Of a stretch of 64,000 bases of DNA, positions 50,697 through 59,730 are shown piece after piece. Position 1 is the stretch's first letter. The number at the start of each line of letters is the position of its first letter. Made by a program: the position numbers and the translations under genes. A model generated the notes under the pieces. That model did not search any database. It saw nothing but the letters and a program-made list of their open reading frames with translations, and was not told the DNA's origin. The DNA is from [Candidatus Thermochlorobacteriaceae] bacterium GBChlB (GTDB lineage Bacteria > Bacteroidota > Chlorobiia > Chlorobiales > Thermochlorobacteraceae), in the NCBI GenBank assembly GCA_000724175.1, contig JPGV01000012.1, forward strand, positions 81,687-145,686. Direction: 5' to 3'.

Positions 50697-51980
50697 ATGT
50701 CTCAACAACTAATTATGCGATTGCTACTCGTGATACTTTGGAGCGCGTGTGTGCCTGTGCTGCTCGTTGCACAGAAAATCGTCGTTCCAATGGATAAATC
50801 TCAAACCGACCACTTGAAAGCCTACGGGATTGCGTATTGGTGTTTGCAAAAAGGCATTGCAGTCGAGTGGCTGCTGAATTATCGCGGCGGCTCGTTTATG
50901 ATGGAGGCAGTGCAGAGTGTTGCAACTGAACTCAACTTGCGCGGTGTCCGATACGAATCAATTTCTGAAAGCGAGGCGCAGCGCATCTTATCGACCGTTG
51001 CTGGAGAAGACAACAACATGGCATCAATGCGCTTAGAAAAAGCGCCGAAGATTGTCGTATATGTGCCGCCGACGAATTTGCCATGGGACGATGCGGTTAC
51101 ACTGGCATTGACCTATGCTGAAATTCCATTTGCGAAAGTCTGGGACGAAGAAGTCTTGAAAGGCAAGCTCAAAGAATACGATTGGCTGCATGTGCATCAC
51201 GAGGACTTCACGGGACAATACGGCAAGTTTTATGCGGGCTTTCGCAACGCGCCATGGTATATCCGACAGGTGCGCGACGCCGAACAAATGGCGAAAAAAT
51301 TAGGCTACTCAAAAGTCAGCGACCAGAAAAAAGCCGTTGCTCGAAAAATCCGAGATTTTGTCGGCGAAGGCGGCTTTATGTTTGCTATGTGTTCCGCGCC
51401 CGACAGCTACGACATTGCGCTCGCTGCCGAGAGCATCGACATTGTCCCCGCCGAATTTGACGGCGACGGCACAACGCCTGACGCGCAAAAAAAATTAGAC
51501 TTTACGAAGACATTTGCATTTGAGAACTTCACCGTCAGTCTCAACCCATACGAGTACTCGAAATCGAACATTGATATTAACCCGCAAATGACGGGCAGCT
51601 CGACGGGGCAAGAAAACGATTACTTCACGCTCTTTGAGTTCAGCGCCAAATACGACCCAGTGCCGACAATGCTAACGCAGAATCACACATCGGTCGTCAA
51701 GGGCTTCTACGGACAGACGACGTCGTTTAGGAAGTCGCTCATCAAACCATCGGTCGTCATTATGGGCGAGAAGAAAAATACCGAAGAAGCACGCTATCTG
51801 CATGGCAACTTTGGGCGCGGGCAATTTTGCTTTTACGGCGGGCACGACCCCGAAGACTATCAACATCACGTTAACGACCCGCCGACACAACTCAACTTGC
51901 ACAAAAATTCTGCGGGCTACCGATTGATTCTCAACAATGTGCTGTTCCCAGCAGCGGAGAAGAAAAAACAAAAAACCTGA
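50697..51980 (+). CDS. conserved exported protein of Bacteroidota/Chlorobiota, usually labelled 'asparagine synthetase B'
   Basis: 427 residues with a signal peptide (MRLLLVILWSACVPVLLVAQ from an internal ATG at 50715, or with a 6-residue longer start). The whole sequence closely follows a Bacteroidota family: 'PMDKSQTDHLKAYGIAYW', 'DWLHVHHEDFTGQYGKFY', 'GGFMFAMCSAPDSYDIALA', 'FYGGHDPEDYQHHVNDPPT' and the C-terminus 'PAAEKKKQKT'. No glutaminase Cys2 or AMP-binding motif of true asparagine synthetase is present, so that name is misleading. The fold may be ThuA/glutamine-amidotransferase-like. It seems to be an exported protein of unknown activity. The GT87 gene follows 15 bases later. Confidence 0.85.
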   Translation: MSQQLIMRLLLVILWSACVPVLLVAQKIVVPMDKSQTDHLKAYGIAYWCLQKGIAVEWLLNYRGGSFMMEAVQSVATELNLRGVRYESISESEAQRILSTVAGEDNNMASMRLEKAPKIVVYVPPTNLPWDDAVTLALTYAEIPFAKVWDEEVLKGKLKEYDWLHVHHEDFTGQYGKFYAGFRNAPWYIRQVRDAEQMAKKLGYSKVSDQKKAVARKIRDFVGEGGFMFAMCSAPDSYDIALAAESIDIVPAEFDGDGTTPDAQKKLDFTKTFAFENFTVSLNPYEYSKSNIDINPQMTGSSTGQENDYFTLFEFSAKYDPVPTMLTQNHTSVVKGFYGQTTSFRKSLIKPSVVIMGEKKNTEEARYLHGNFGRGQFCFYGGHDPEDYQHHVNDPPTQLNLHKNSAGYRLILNNVLFPAAEKKKQKT

Positions 51981-51995
51981 GGCAAGCCGATTCAA

Positions 51996-53168
51996 ATGAC
52001 TTGGCTCAAAAATCTTCGCGTTATCTTCGGTGTGTATGCGTTCCTAACCGTGATATTTAGTCTTCAAAAGTATTCATTGGGCGAAATTGAAGAAAACGGA
52101 CGGCTGGTAACGCGCTACAACAACTACCGCATTTTCAAGAACTCTGCCGCGCACCTGTTGCAAGGAAAAGACCTATACGCCCTCTATCCCGATGAACAAG
52201 ACGACCTCTACAAATACAGTCCGACCTTCGCGCTCTTTATGTTGCCGTTTTCATTTTTGCCCGATGCGGCGGGTCTTGTCTTGTGGAATCTGTTAAACGC
52301 GCTAACGCTATTTTGGGCACTCACGCGCTTGCCGCTCAACGGCGCGCAACAAGCCGCAGCGCTTTGGATTTTGTTTCTTGAGTTGCTCATCTCGATTCAA
52401 AACTGTCAGAGCAACGCGCTGGTTGCTGCGTTGATGTTATGGACATTCGTGGCGTATGAGCATCAGAAGTATGCGCTTGCTGCGCTGTGTATTGCAGCTG
52501 GAATTTACCTTAAACTTTACGGCGTGTTGGCAGCAGCGCTGTGGCTGTTCTACCCTGAAAAATCAAGGGTTTTCAGCTATGCTGTGGTCTGGTCGATAGC
52601 GCTGTTGATTGCGCCGCTGGCAGTTACCTCGTCCGAAAAGTTAATGATGCAGTATGCACAGTGGTGGAATTTATTACAAAATGATTACTCGACGTATCAA
52701 GGTATGTCGGTGATGGGGCTTTTAGATGCGTGGTTTAGTCTGACGATTCCAAAAGCGATTGTGATAGGATTGGGCGCACTTCTGATGATGTCGCCAATGA
52801 TTCAGCGCGAGAAATTCAACGATACATTCCATCGGTTGTTGTTTTTATCTATGCTGCTTATTTGGTCGGTGATTTTTAATCATAAAGCCGAATCGCCGAC
52901 GTTTGTTATCGCCCTAAGCGGCGTCGCGGTGTGGTTTGTTACAAGCAAGCGGTCTTGGGTGAATACTTTCTTGCTTGCAACGACATTGCTGCTAACATCG
53001 CTCTCAATGACTGACCTTACTCCGCACACGATTCGAGACGCTCTTGTCTATCGATTCGAGCTTAAAGTATTGCCGTGCATCCTTGTTTGGTGCAAAGGGT
53101 TGTATGATTTATTTACGCTCAACGCGCCGATTCTTCCGCATCAACAGCGTGGAGCTGTAACGCTTTGA
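51996..53168 (+). CDS. GT87-family (DUF2029) membrane glycosyltransferase
   Basis: 390 residues with about ten membrane segments. Family cues are 'YNNYRIFKNSAAHLLQGKDLYALYPDEQDDLYKYSPTFAL' (the extracellular loop that binds the lipid-linked donor) and 'IQNCQSNALVAALML', 'YLKLYGVLAAALWLF'. GT87 enzymes use polyprenyl-phosphate sugars, as in mannosyltransferases of the periplasmic face. Acceptor unknown. It starts 15 bases after the preceding gene, and its end overlaps the convergent DUF2237 gene by 50 bases. Confidence 0.87.
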   Translation: MTWLKNLRVIFGVYAFLTVIFSLQKYSLGEIEENGRLVTRYNNYRIFKNSAAHLLQGKDLYALYPDEQDDLYKYSPTFALFMLPFSFLPDAAGLVLWNLLNALTLFWALTRLPLNGAQQAAALWILFLELLISIQNCQSNALVAALMLWTFVAYEHQKYALAALCIAAGIYLKLYGVLAAALWLFYPEKSRVFSYAVVWSIALLIAPLAVTSSEKLMMQYAQWWNLLQNDYSTYQGMSVMGLLDAWFSLTIPKAIVIGLGALLMMSPMIQREKFNDTFHRLLFLSMLLIWSVIFNHKAESPTFVIALSGVAVWFVTSKRSWVNTFLLATTLLLTSLSMTDLTPHTIRDALVYRFELKVLPCILVWCKGLYDLFTLNAPILPHQQRGAVTL

Positions 53169-53502
53169 GCGAGACGTAGCGTAGCGCCGCTTCGTGCGTG
53201 CAAGCGAGCATCACTTTCGGCGCAAGTCCCGCGTCAAATGCTTCCTTCCAGCGCAAGGCACATAAGCACCATTTGTCGCCCGCTTTGAGTCCGGGAAATC
53301 GATAGTCGGGGCGTGGCGTGATTAAATCATTTCCCATCGCGCGCGAGAATTTCAGGAACTCGTCGGTCATAATCGCGCAAACGACATGCCTGCCTGTATC
53401 GTCTTGTCCAGTGCGGCAAAAGCCGTCGCGGTAGAAGCCTGTCATTGGCGCGGTGCAGCAACAGGCTAATTTTCCGCCCAATACATTTTTTGGTTCGCTC
53501 AT
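53119..53502 (-). CDS. DUF2237-family protein
   Basis: 127 residues. 'NVLGGKLACCCTAPMTGFYRDGFCRTGQDDTGRHVVCAIMTDEFL' and 'PGLKAGDKWCLCALRW' are the family signatures, with a conserved set of Cys residues in 'ACCC' and 'CLCA'. The role is unknown; a metal or redox function is suggested by the Cys. It overlaps the convergent GT87 gene by 50 bases at their C-terminal ends, so both stops lie inside the other gene. Confidence 0.88.
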   Translation of the reverse strand: MSEPKNVLGGKLACCCTAPMTGFYRDGFCRTGQDDTGRHVVCAIMTDEFLKFSRAMGNDLITPRPDYRFPGLKAGDKWCLCALRWKEAFDAGLAPKVMLACTHEAALRYVSLKALQLHAVDAEESAR

Positions 53503-53569
53503 AGCTTGAGTGGTTTTGAAGTTGTATGTGAAAACCGCGTTGCGCAGTGTAAAATTTCAATCGTTTGGT

Positions 53570-54244
53570 TCATACCGTCGCGGCGAAATACTTGCACGAT
53601 TCCGCCAAGCTGCACCGCTCGCACAACGGGTGTCGCGCTTTGCAAATCGCTTTGCCGTGCCGAATGAGATTGATGTGCAGCGAATACGATTTGCCTTTCG
53701 GTACGAGCGATTGCAGAGACGTAAATGTTTCGTCAGCATTTTTCGTCGAGAGAATGCCAAGTCGATTCAAAATGCGGTGAATATGTGTATCGACGGGACA
53801 GACCTCGCGCCCAAGTCCAAACATCAAGACGCAGGCCGCCGTCTTCGAGCCGACGCCGGTGAACCCTTGTAAATACTGCATTGCTTGGGCGGTGGTCATA
53901 GCCGATAGAAACTCCAAACTCAATTTTCCGGTTGTCTTTTTGAGCTCTTTTAAGATGCGTTGAATGCGCGGCGCCTTTTGTTTCGCCAGTCCACCGATGC
54001 GAATCGCGCTGGCAAGTTGCGATGAGTTGGCTTCGAGTGCGGCTTGCCAAGTTGGAAATCGTTTTTTGAGTTCAGCAAAAGCGCGCGACGAGTTGGCGTC
54101 CGTCGTGTTCTGTGAAAGCATTGTGCCGATGAGTTCATCGAGCAAGTCGGGCTGAAAGTGAACTGCGCCTTCGGCGTCTCGTTTCGTGCGCGTTGGTTTC
54201 CCATAGTCGCGCTCCAAGAGCAGCGTCAGTTCGGAGAGCGTCAT
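53570..54244 (-). CDS. nth: endonuclease III-like DNA glycosylase
   Basis: 224 residues. The helix-hairpin-helix 'LQGFTGVGSKTAACVLMF' carries the catalytic Lys, and 'CPVDTHIHRILNRLG' carries the catalytic Asp. The C-terminal 4Fe-4S cluster motif C-x6-C-x2-C-x5-C is visible as 'CKARHPLCERCSLAESC'. It removes oxidised pyrimidines and nicks the strand in base-excision repair. It ends 67 bases after the DUF2237 start on the same strand. Confidence 0.93.
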   Translation of the reverse strand: MTLSELTLLLERDYGKPTRTKRDAEGAVHFQPDLLDELIGTMLSQNTTDANSSRAFAELKKRFPTWQAALEANSSQLASAIRIGGLAKQKAPRIQRILKELKKTTGKLSLEFLSAMTTAQAMQYLQGFTGVGSKTAACVLMFGLGREVCPVDTHIHRILNRLGILSTKNADETFTSLQSLVPKGKSYSLHINLIRHGKAICKARHPLCERCSLAESCKYFAATV

Positions 54245-54289
54245 CTCGTTCCAGAAAAAGAGATTACTTTTAACGCTACCTCATCAATT

Positions 54290-55315
54290 TTATCGTTTCT
54301 CATACTGCAGTTCGTAATACTTTTGATAGTCGCCCGATAAAATGCGTTCCCACCAAGCACGGTTGTTCAAATACCACTGAATCGTACGCGGCAGTGCGGT
54401 CTCGAACGTGTCGGCTGGTTTCCAGCCCAAGTCCCGTTGAATTTTTGTCGAGTCAATTGCGTAGCGACGGTCGTGTCCGGGACGGTCAGTAACGAACTTG
54501 ATGAGGCTCTCTGGCTTTTGCAGGTACGCCAAGATGCGCCTGACTATCTCAGTGTTCGGCATCTCGTTATTGCCGCCGATGTTGTAGACTTCACCGACCT
54601 TGCCCTTGTGCAGCACAGTGTCAATCGCGCTGCAATGGTCTTCGACGAAGAGCCAGTCGCGCACGTTCATGCCGTCGCCATAAACAGGAATCGGCTTGTC
54701 GTTCAGCGCATTGACAATGACAAGCGGAATGAGCTTTTCGGGAAACTGATATGGCCCGTAGTTGTTCGAGCAGCGCGTGATGAGGCAAGGCAGTTTGAAG
54801 GTTTCAAAGTAAGCGCGAACCAACAAATCGGCGCCCGCTTTGCTTGCCGAATAGGGCGAATTGGCTTGAAGTGGTGTTTCCTCCGTGAAGAATCCCGTTT
54901 CACCAAGCGAGCCATAAACTTCGTCGGTCGAGACTTGAATAAAGCGTTTGACTGCAAATTCTTTGGAAACTTCCAAGAGCGTTTGTGTTCCCAACACGTT
55001 GGTCTCGACGAAGACTTTTGCGCCGAGGATGCTCCGGTCGACATGCGACTCGGCGGCGAAGTTAACGACAATGTTGATGTGATACTTTTCAAATGTGGCT
55101 TTGAGTTGTTCAGCGTCGCAGATGTCGCCTTTAACGAAGGTGTATTTCTGTTTCGTCTCGACGTTTTTGAGGTTCTCCAAATTGCCCGCGTAGGTGAGCT
55201 TATCGTAGTTAATGATATTGTAAGCAGGGCGTTTGGCGAGCATATAGCGGACGAAGTTTGTGCCGATGAAGCCCGCGCCGCCAGTTACAAGGATATTGAC
55301 AGTTGGCGTTGACAT
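54290..55315 (-). CDS. rfbB: dTDP-glucose 4,6-dehydratase
   Basis: 341 residues of the extended SDR type. 'ILVTGGAGFIGTNFVRYML' binds NAD, 'STDEVYGSL' and 'YSASKAGADLLVRAY' hold the catalytic Asp/Thr and Tyr-x3-Lys, and 'TRCSNNYGPYQFPEKLIPL' is typical of RmlB. It makes dTDP-4-keto-6-deoxyglucose for rhamnose or other deoxy-sugars. The rest of the rhamnose pathway (rfbA, C, D) is not in the window. Confidence 0.95.
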   Translation of the reverse strand: MSTPTVNILVTGGAGFIGTNFVRYMLAKRPAYNIINYDKLTYAGNLENLKNVETKQKYTFVKGDICDAEQLKATFEKYHINIVVNFAAESHVDRSILGAKVFVETNVLGTQTLLEVSKEFAVKRFIQVSTDEVYGSLGETGFFTEETPLQANSPYSASKAGADLLVRAYFETFKLPCLITRCSNNYGPYQFPEKLIPLVIVNALNDKPIPVYGDGMNVRDWLFVEDHCSAIDTVLHKGKVGEVYNIGGNNEMPNTEIVRRILAYLQKPESLIKFVTDRPGHDRRYAIDSTKIQRDLGWKPADTFETALPRTIQWYLNNRAWWERILSGDYQKYYELQYEKR

Positions 55316-55342
55316 GGTTTTTAGGTCGGTGAAGTGGTTATG

Positions 55343-55546
55343 TTAAATAAACGGCTCTGTGTCGCTTGCATTAAGCTGCCCATTCTTCCATTGTGCGTTC
55401 AAGAGTCGCTTTTCATAGCGGCGGTTGCGGCGACGCGCTTTTTCGTCGGTGGCGCGTTTGTGTTCGCGTTTATCCTTGACGATGTGCTGCAAATCCGCCG
55501 CGTCGTCCCATGTTTTCAAATCGGTCGGATAGGTTCGCTTTGGCAT
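55343..55546 (-). CDS. small basic hypothetical protein
   Basis: 67 residues, rich in Lys and Arg ('KDKREHKRATDEKARRRNRRYEKR') with a helical core, no membrane segment. It starts 8 bases after the TspO stop and ends 27 bases before the rfbB start, so all three are likely on one transcript. Charge suggests a nucleic-acid- or ribosome-binding protein, but that is inference. No known family is recognised. Confidence 0.5.
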   Translation of the reverse strand: MPKRTYPTDLKTWDDAADLQHIVKDKREHKRATDEKARRRNRRYEKRLLNAQWKNGQLNASDTEPFI

Positions 55547-55554
55547 AGATGGCG

Positions 55555-56085
55555 TTATTTTGACAAGAGCGATGCAGTATGGAAAAAATCATCGGGCGTG
55601 AATAGGAATTGCCAGCCGGAGACGGCCGTCGCCAACGCGAGCCACACCATGAGCGGCGTCAGCAACAGGGCAAATCGCTTGTCGCTCAATTGAAACCCTA
55701 ACGATAAATTCAAGGCGTTTGCCGCAAGCATTCCGAGCGTCGTCAGAAAGCCGAGAATCGGGCTGTGTAAACCAAAGTAAAACCAACTAAACATTGAGAA
55801 GAACGCCCACAGCGACGCATAGCTCCAAAAGAGTTTCGAGTGATGTTTCTCGCTCGTCATTTTTTGAACAAGTAAAAATCCGGCGATGACCATTAGAATT
55901 TGCAGCGTTATCCAAATCGGCGCAAATGCCCAATCGGGCGGCATGAAGGGCGGTCGACCGACCGTATCCAAATAGGCGCGCGTTGCAAGGCGTCCGCCTG
56001 ACATGAGATTAACCACAAGGTAAAATAAGACGCCGTGATACCAGCGCAACTTCGACCAAAATTCAGCTTTGATAAATTCAGACAT
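55555..56085 (-). CDS. TspO/MBR family membrane protein
   Basis: 176 residues with five membrane segments. The TspO signature is 'GRPPFMPPDWAFAPIWITLQILMVIAGF'. 'LWAFFSMFSWFYFGLHSPILGF' is also family-like. TspO binds porphyrins and cholesterol-like molecules and modulates tetrapyrrole balance or stress; a ferrochelatase-like gene is elsewhere in the window. It starts 3 bases after the ruvC stop and ends 8 bases before the small basic gene, indicating an operon. Confidence 0.88.
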   Translation of the reverse strand: MSEFIKAEFWSKLRWYHGVLFYLVVNLMSGGRLATRAYLDTVGRPPFMPPDWAFAPIWITLQILMVIAGFLLVQKMTSEKHHSKLFWSYASLWAFFSMFSWFYFGLHSPILGFLTTLGMLAANALNLSLGFQLSDKRFALLLTPLMVWLALATAVSGWQFLFTPDDFFHTASLLSK

Positions 56086-56088
56086 GGG

Positions 56089-56676
56089 TTACGATTGAAT
56101 GAGTCGATGCGGATTGGCATCGAGAAAATTTTTCCAACTGTTCGATTTCGCTTGTCGTGAACCATTGCGCGACTTAGAGAGTTCAAGCGACTGTTGTTCG
56201 GTCAGCGTGCCCTTTCGGAGCGCATCGCAGAGCGCAATGCCGAGCGCGTCGCTTGCGTCTGAAAATTTTCCTGTGTCGGAGAGGTTGAGAATTTTTTTGA
56301 CCATAAACGCCACTTGCTCTTTCGCCGCGCCGCCTGTTCCTGACAGGGCTTTTTTGACCTCACGTGGCGAGTATTCGGCGACATCGAGTCCGCGCGACAT
56401 TGCCAGCGCGATAATCGCGCCGCGCGCTTGTCCTAACTTCAGTGCTGCTTGCACGTTCTTGCCGTAGAACGCCGTCTCAATCGATAGACGCTTTGGACGA
56501 TAACGCGAAATCAGCGCGTCGACATCGTCGTAGATTTTTTTAAGTCGAAACGGCATTGTTTGTTTAGCGTCGGTGCGAATGACGCCGAAGGCGACGGCGC
56601 ATATTGCGCGTTGTTCCATTTCAATAACGCCGTAGCCCGTTATCAGCGACCCCGGGTCTATGCCAAGCGTAATCAT
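56089..56676 (-). CDS. ruvC: crossover junction endodeoxyribonuclease RuvC
   Basis: 195 residues. Catalytic acids D7 ('GIDPGS'), E67 ('SIETAFYG'), D140 and D143 ('SDASDALGIALCDA') fit the RNase H-like fold. It resolves Holliday junctions with RuvAB, whose genes are not in the window. The C-terminal ~40 residues (Ser/Asn/Arg-rich) extend past the usual core. It heads the unit ruvC-tspO-small basic gene. Confidence 0.95.
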   Translation of the reverse strand: MITLGIDPGSLITGYGVIEMEQRAICAVAFGVIRTDAKQTMPFRLKKIYDDVDALISRYRPKRLSIETAFYGKNVQAALKLGQARGAIIALAMSRGLDVAEYSPREVKKALSGTGGAAKEQVAFMVKKILNLSDTGKFSDASDALGIALCDALRKGTLTEQQSLELSKSRNGSRQAKSNSWKNFLDANPHRLIQS

Positions 56677-56742
56677 CGTGGTGTGTTTGCAGGCAAAGCT
56701 AACACATTCTCGACCTCAAACCATAGCTCAAAAAACAAACGC

Positions 56743-58518
56743 TTATTTTAAGTGCGTCCAGCCTTTGCGGTTGAAATCGAAATAAATTCCGGCGGCGGCA
56801 AGCGTTCCGATAAAGAGCAAAATCGCGCCGAACACCAGTTGCCCGAAAATGAGTTTGCCGATGCCGAACAACGTGGCATAAACCAAAATCACGCCCAGAA
56901 ACCAATCGGCGAATAGTGAGAAAAACCCCTCGTCCGATTTTACATCGGGCAATTGGTCGGAAATTTTTTTCCAGAGTGCGCCGCCGACGCGCGTCTTGCG
57001 GTAAAAGTTTTTTAGATGCTCGGTGTCAACAGGGTTCGTTGCGAAGGTAACCGCAAGTGAGATGGCAACGGTGAACGGCACAATGTAGAACAGCGATTCT
57101 GGAAAGCCGATGTGGGTTACTCCGAGTCGATTGAGCACATACACCGTGCTGTATGCCGCAAATGGCGCAATCATTGCGGCGATTTCCGACCAGGCGTTGA
57201 GCCGCCACCAGAACCAGCGGAAAATTAACACGACGCCCGTGCCTGCGCCGCATTCTAAAATAAATGCCCACGCGCCCGAAATTGTCTCCAACACGTAAAA
57301 TGTAATGAGGAGCGAGACAACCATCACCAGCGCGGTAATCAGCCGCGAGAGTTGAATGTAGTGCGATTCCGACTCATTAGGTTTGAAAAAGCGCTTGTAA
57401 AAATCGTTCAGGAGATAGCTTGTTCCCCAATTCAGGTGCGTTGAGAGCGTCGACATATACGCGGCAAGAAACGCGGCGATTAGCAAGCCACGCAAGCCCG
57501 ACGGCAGAACATCGCGCATCACATACACAAAGCCATCTTCTTTTTGTTCAATCGGAAGCGGTGGAAACATGACGACGCTCACCAGCCCGACTAAAATCCA
57601 AGGCCATGGGCGCACGCAGTAGTGCGCGATGATGAACCAGAGCGTTGCGAAGAGCGAGTGTTTTTCATCTTTCGCGCTCATCATGCGTTGAGCGACATAA
57701 CCGCCGCCGCCCGGCTCTGCGCCCGGATACCAACTTGCCCACCACTGCACGCCGATAAACGCCAAAAATGCCGAGGCCGTCAATTCAAATGCGCCCCCAA
57801 TGCTGCTGTCGGGCGCGACCTCGACAATCATTGGCAAAAATTGGAACATCCAATCGGGCAGCGTTTTCATCATGCCGCCTTGTGCCTGCACAACGGGCTG
57901 CGAGACAGCAATCACCGCAAGGGCAATGCAGCCAATCATCGCAATGACAAACTGAACTGTATCGGTAATCGTTACGCCCCAAAGTCCCGACAGTCCTGAA
58001 TAAAACGCCGTGAGCAGTACCAGCGCCACAATCGCCCATTCGGGATTGAGTTCGGGCAACATGATTTTGATGATTTTATACATCGCCAAGTTCACCCAGC
58101 CAATGATAACGCTGTTCATCAGTAGCCCGAAGTAGACCGCTTTGAAGCCGCGCAGCACTTGCGCCGCTACGCCGCTATATCGCAGCTCGATGAACTCTAA
58201 GTCCGTTAGCACTTCGGCGCGTCGCCAGAGCCGTGCGAAAAAAAATACGGTGAGCATTCCGCCGATAGCAGCAGACCACCACACCCAATTTCCTGCGATG
58301 CCATTTTTAGCAACAAGCCCTGCCACTGCCAGTGGTGTATCGGCAGCGAAGGTCGTCGCCACCATACCTGTTCCCGCCAGCCACCATGGAAGGGTTCTGC
58401 CTGAGAGAAAAAATTCGGCAGTGTCTTTCGAGGCGCGGTTCGAATACCATAAGCCAATGAGCAAACTTAACAGGAGATAGGCGGTAATGATGGCAAGGTC
58501 GAGTATCGATAAGGTCAT
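56743..58518 (-). CDS. sodium:solute symporter (SSS family)
   Basis: 591 residues with about 13-14 membrane segments. 'AITAYLLLSLLIGLWYSNRA' opens the protein, and 'FFLSGRTLPWWLAGTGMVATTFAADTPLAVAGLV' is the family's sodium-site region. Substrates in this family include proline, glucose, pantothenate and iodide; none can be picked from sequence. It is monocistronic and lies between ruvC and the divergent ATP-grasp gene. Confidence 0.88.
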   Translation of the reverse strand: MTLSILDLAIITAYLLLSLLIGLWYSNRASKDTAEFFLSGRTLPWWLAGTGMVATTFAADTPLAVAGLVAKNGIAGNWVWWSAAIGGMLTVFFFARLWRRAEVLTDLEFIELRYSGVAAQVLRGFKAVYFGLLMNSVIIGWVNLAMYKIIKIMLPELNPEWAIVALVLLTAFYSGLSGLWGVTITDTVQFVIAMIGCIALAVIAVSQPVVQAQGGMMKTLPDWMFQFLPMIVEVAPDSSIGGAFELTASAFLAFIGVQWWASWYPGAEPGGGGYVAQRMMSAKDEKHSLFATLWFIIAHYCVRPWPWILVGLVSVVMFPPLPIEQKEDGFVYVMRDVLPSGLRGLLIAAFLAAYMSTLSTHLNWGTSYLLNDFYKRFFKPNESESHYIQLSRLITALVMVVSLLITFYVLETISGAWAFILECGAGTGVVLIFRWFWWRLNAWSEIAAMIAPFAAYSTVYVLNRLGVTHIGFPESLFYIVPFTVAISLAVTFATNPVDTEHLKNFYRKTRVGGALWKKISDQLPDVKSDEGFFSLFADWFLGVILVYATLFGIGKLIFGQLVFGAILLFIGTLAAAGIYFDFNRKGWTHLK

Positions 58519-58682
58519 ATCGAGCTGTTGTTTCGTTGATGGTTTTGAAGCAAAATAACTATCTCAATGCTTAGGACATCATATTTTTCCCGTTGCCGTT
58601 CCGTGCGTTCTTGTCTGTTTGGTTTCAGGTGAATGCCGATGAATGTTCTGTCAATTCGTATTTTGGGCGAAACACTTTTGCT

Positions 58683-59726
58683 ATGAGTCACATTGCCATT
58701 ATTTACAACAGCGTTCCTGACCGAAGTTCTATTACGCACGATTTGAAATCCGAACTGGGCTTGCTCCAAGTGGCGGAAGGCGTTGCGGACGCTCTTCGAG
58801 AAAAGCATCGAGTTAGCCTTTTGCCGTTCACAGGCGACGTGATTTTTTTAATGGAGCAACTGCGCGCTCTACAACCCGATGCGGCGTTCAATTTGTTCGA
58901 GGGTGCATTTGGGCTCTCGATGTCGGAGGTCTTTGTGCCGATTGCACTCGATTTAATGCGGCTGCCCTTCACTGGCTCGCCTGCCAAAACGCTGGAAACC
59001 TGCGTTCAAAAATCAAAAACCAAACGGATTTTGCTACGCCGCTCTGTTCCAACGCCACGTTTTCAAGTCTTTCAACCAAACGATGAGATTCAGCTTGCCT
59101 TGTCGTTTCCGGTGATTGTCAAGCCGGAGCACGAGGACGCCAGTTTGGGCATCACTAACGAGTCGGTCGCGCGCGACGAGGCGGCGTTGAAGCAGCAAGT
59201 TGAACTGATTTGGAAACAATTTCGACAAGCCGCACTGTGCGAGGAGTTCATCGACGGGCGTGAGTTCAACGTGGCAATCATCGGCGACTCGGCATTTGAA
59301 AATCACTTGGGACACCCGTCCGCGCCGCGCGTGCTGCCAATTTCCGAAATCAGCTTCGAGACGATGCCCGAAGGCTACGCTCGCATCGTTAGTTACAAAG
59401 CCAAGTGGGAAGAAGAGAGCATTGAGTATAAAGAAACCAAGCCCGTGTGTCCTGCCGTGATCGACCTCAAACTCGAGCTTGAGTTAAAGCAAATCGCGCT
59501 GCGTACGTTCAATGCGCTTGGCTGCCGTGACTACGCCCGCGTTGATTTTCGAGTGAGCCGCGACGGCAAGCCGTTTGTCGTCGATGTCAATCCGAATCCC
59601 GACATTTCAAAAGACGCGGGCTTGGCGCGATGCGCGGCTGTCGGCGGACTCGACTACAATACGCTCATCCTCACGATTGCTGACTTCGCGCTCAACCGCA
59701 AACTGACACAAGACGCAGAGGACTAA
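58683..59726 (+). CDS. D-Ala-D-Ala ligase-like ATP-grasp enzyme
   Basis: 347 residues from the ATG at 58683. The ATP-grasp core has 'FPVIVKPEHEDASLGI' (ATP lid), 'ALCEEFIDGREFNVAIIG' and 'RVDFRVSRDGKPFVVDVNPNPDIS' (metal ligands in the place of the ligase 'EVNT-PG'). The N-terminal part ('FNLFEGAFGLSMSEVFVPIALDLMRLPFTGSP') is as in Ddl relatives. It joins an amino acid or peptide using ATP, but the substrates are not those of true Ddl, judging by the divergent lid. It is four bases from a histidine-kinase gene that it appears to lead. Confidence 0.85.
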   Translation: MSHIAIIYNSVPDRSSITHDLKSELGLLQVAEGVADALREKHRVSLLPFTGDVIFLMEQLRALQPDAAFNLFEGAFGLSMSEVFVPIALDLMRLPFTGSPAKTLETCVQKSKTKRILLRRSVPTPRFQVFQPNDEIQLALSFPVIVKPEHEDASLGITNESVARDEAALKQQVELIWKQFRQAALCEEFIDGREFNVAIIGDSAFENHLGHPSAPRVLPISEISFETMPEGYARIVSYKAKWEEESIEYKETKPVCPAVIDLKLELELKQIALRTFNALGCRDYARVDFRVSRDGKPFVVDVNPNPDISKDAGLARCAAVGGLDYNTLILTIADFALNRKLTQDAED

Positions 59727-59730
59727 GCTC

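Noticed and set aside
54437..55312. 291-codon plus-strand open frame opposite rfbB
   Set aside because: It runs antisense through a well-conserved dehydratase and has no family features; it follows from the codon use of the real gene.
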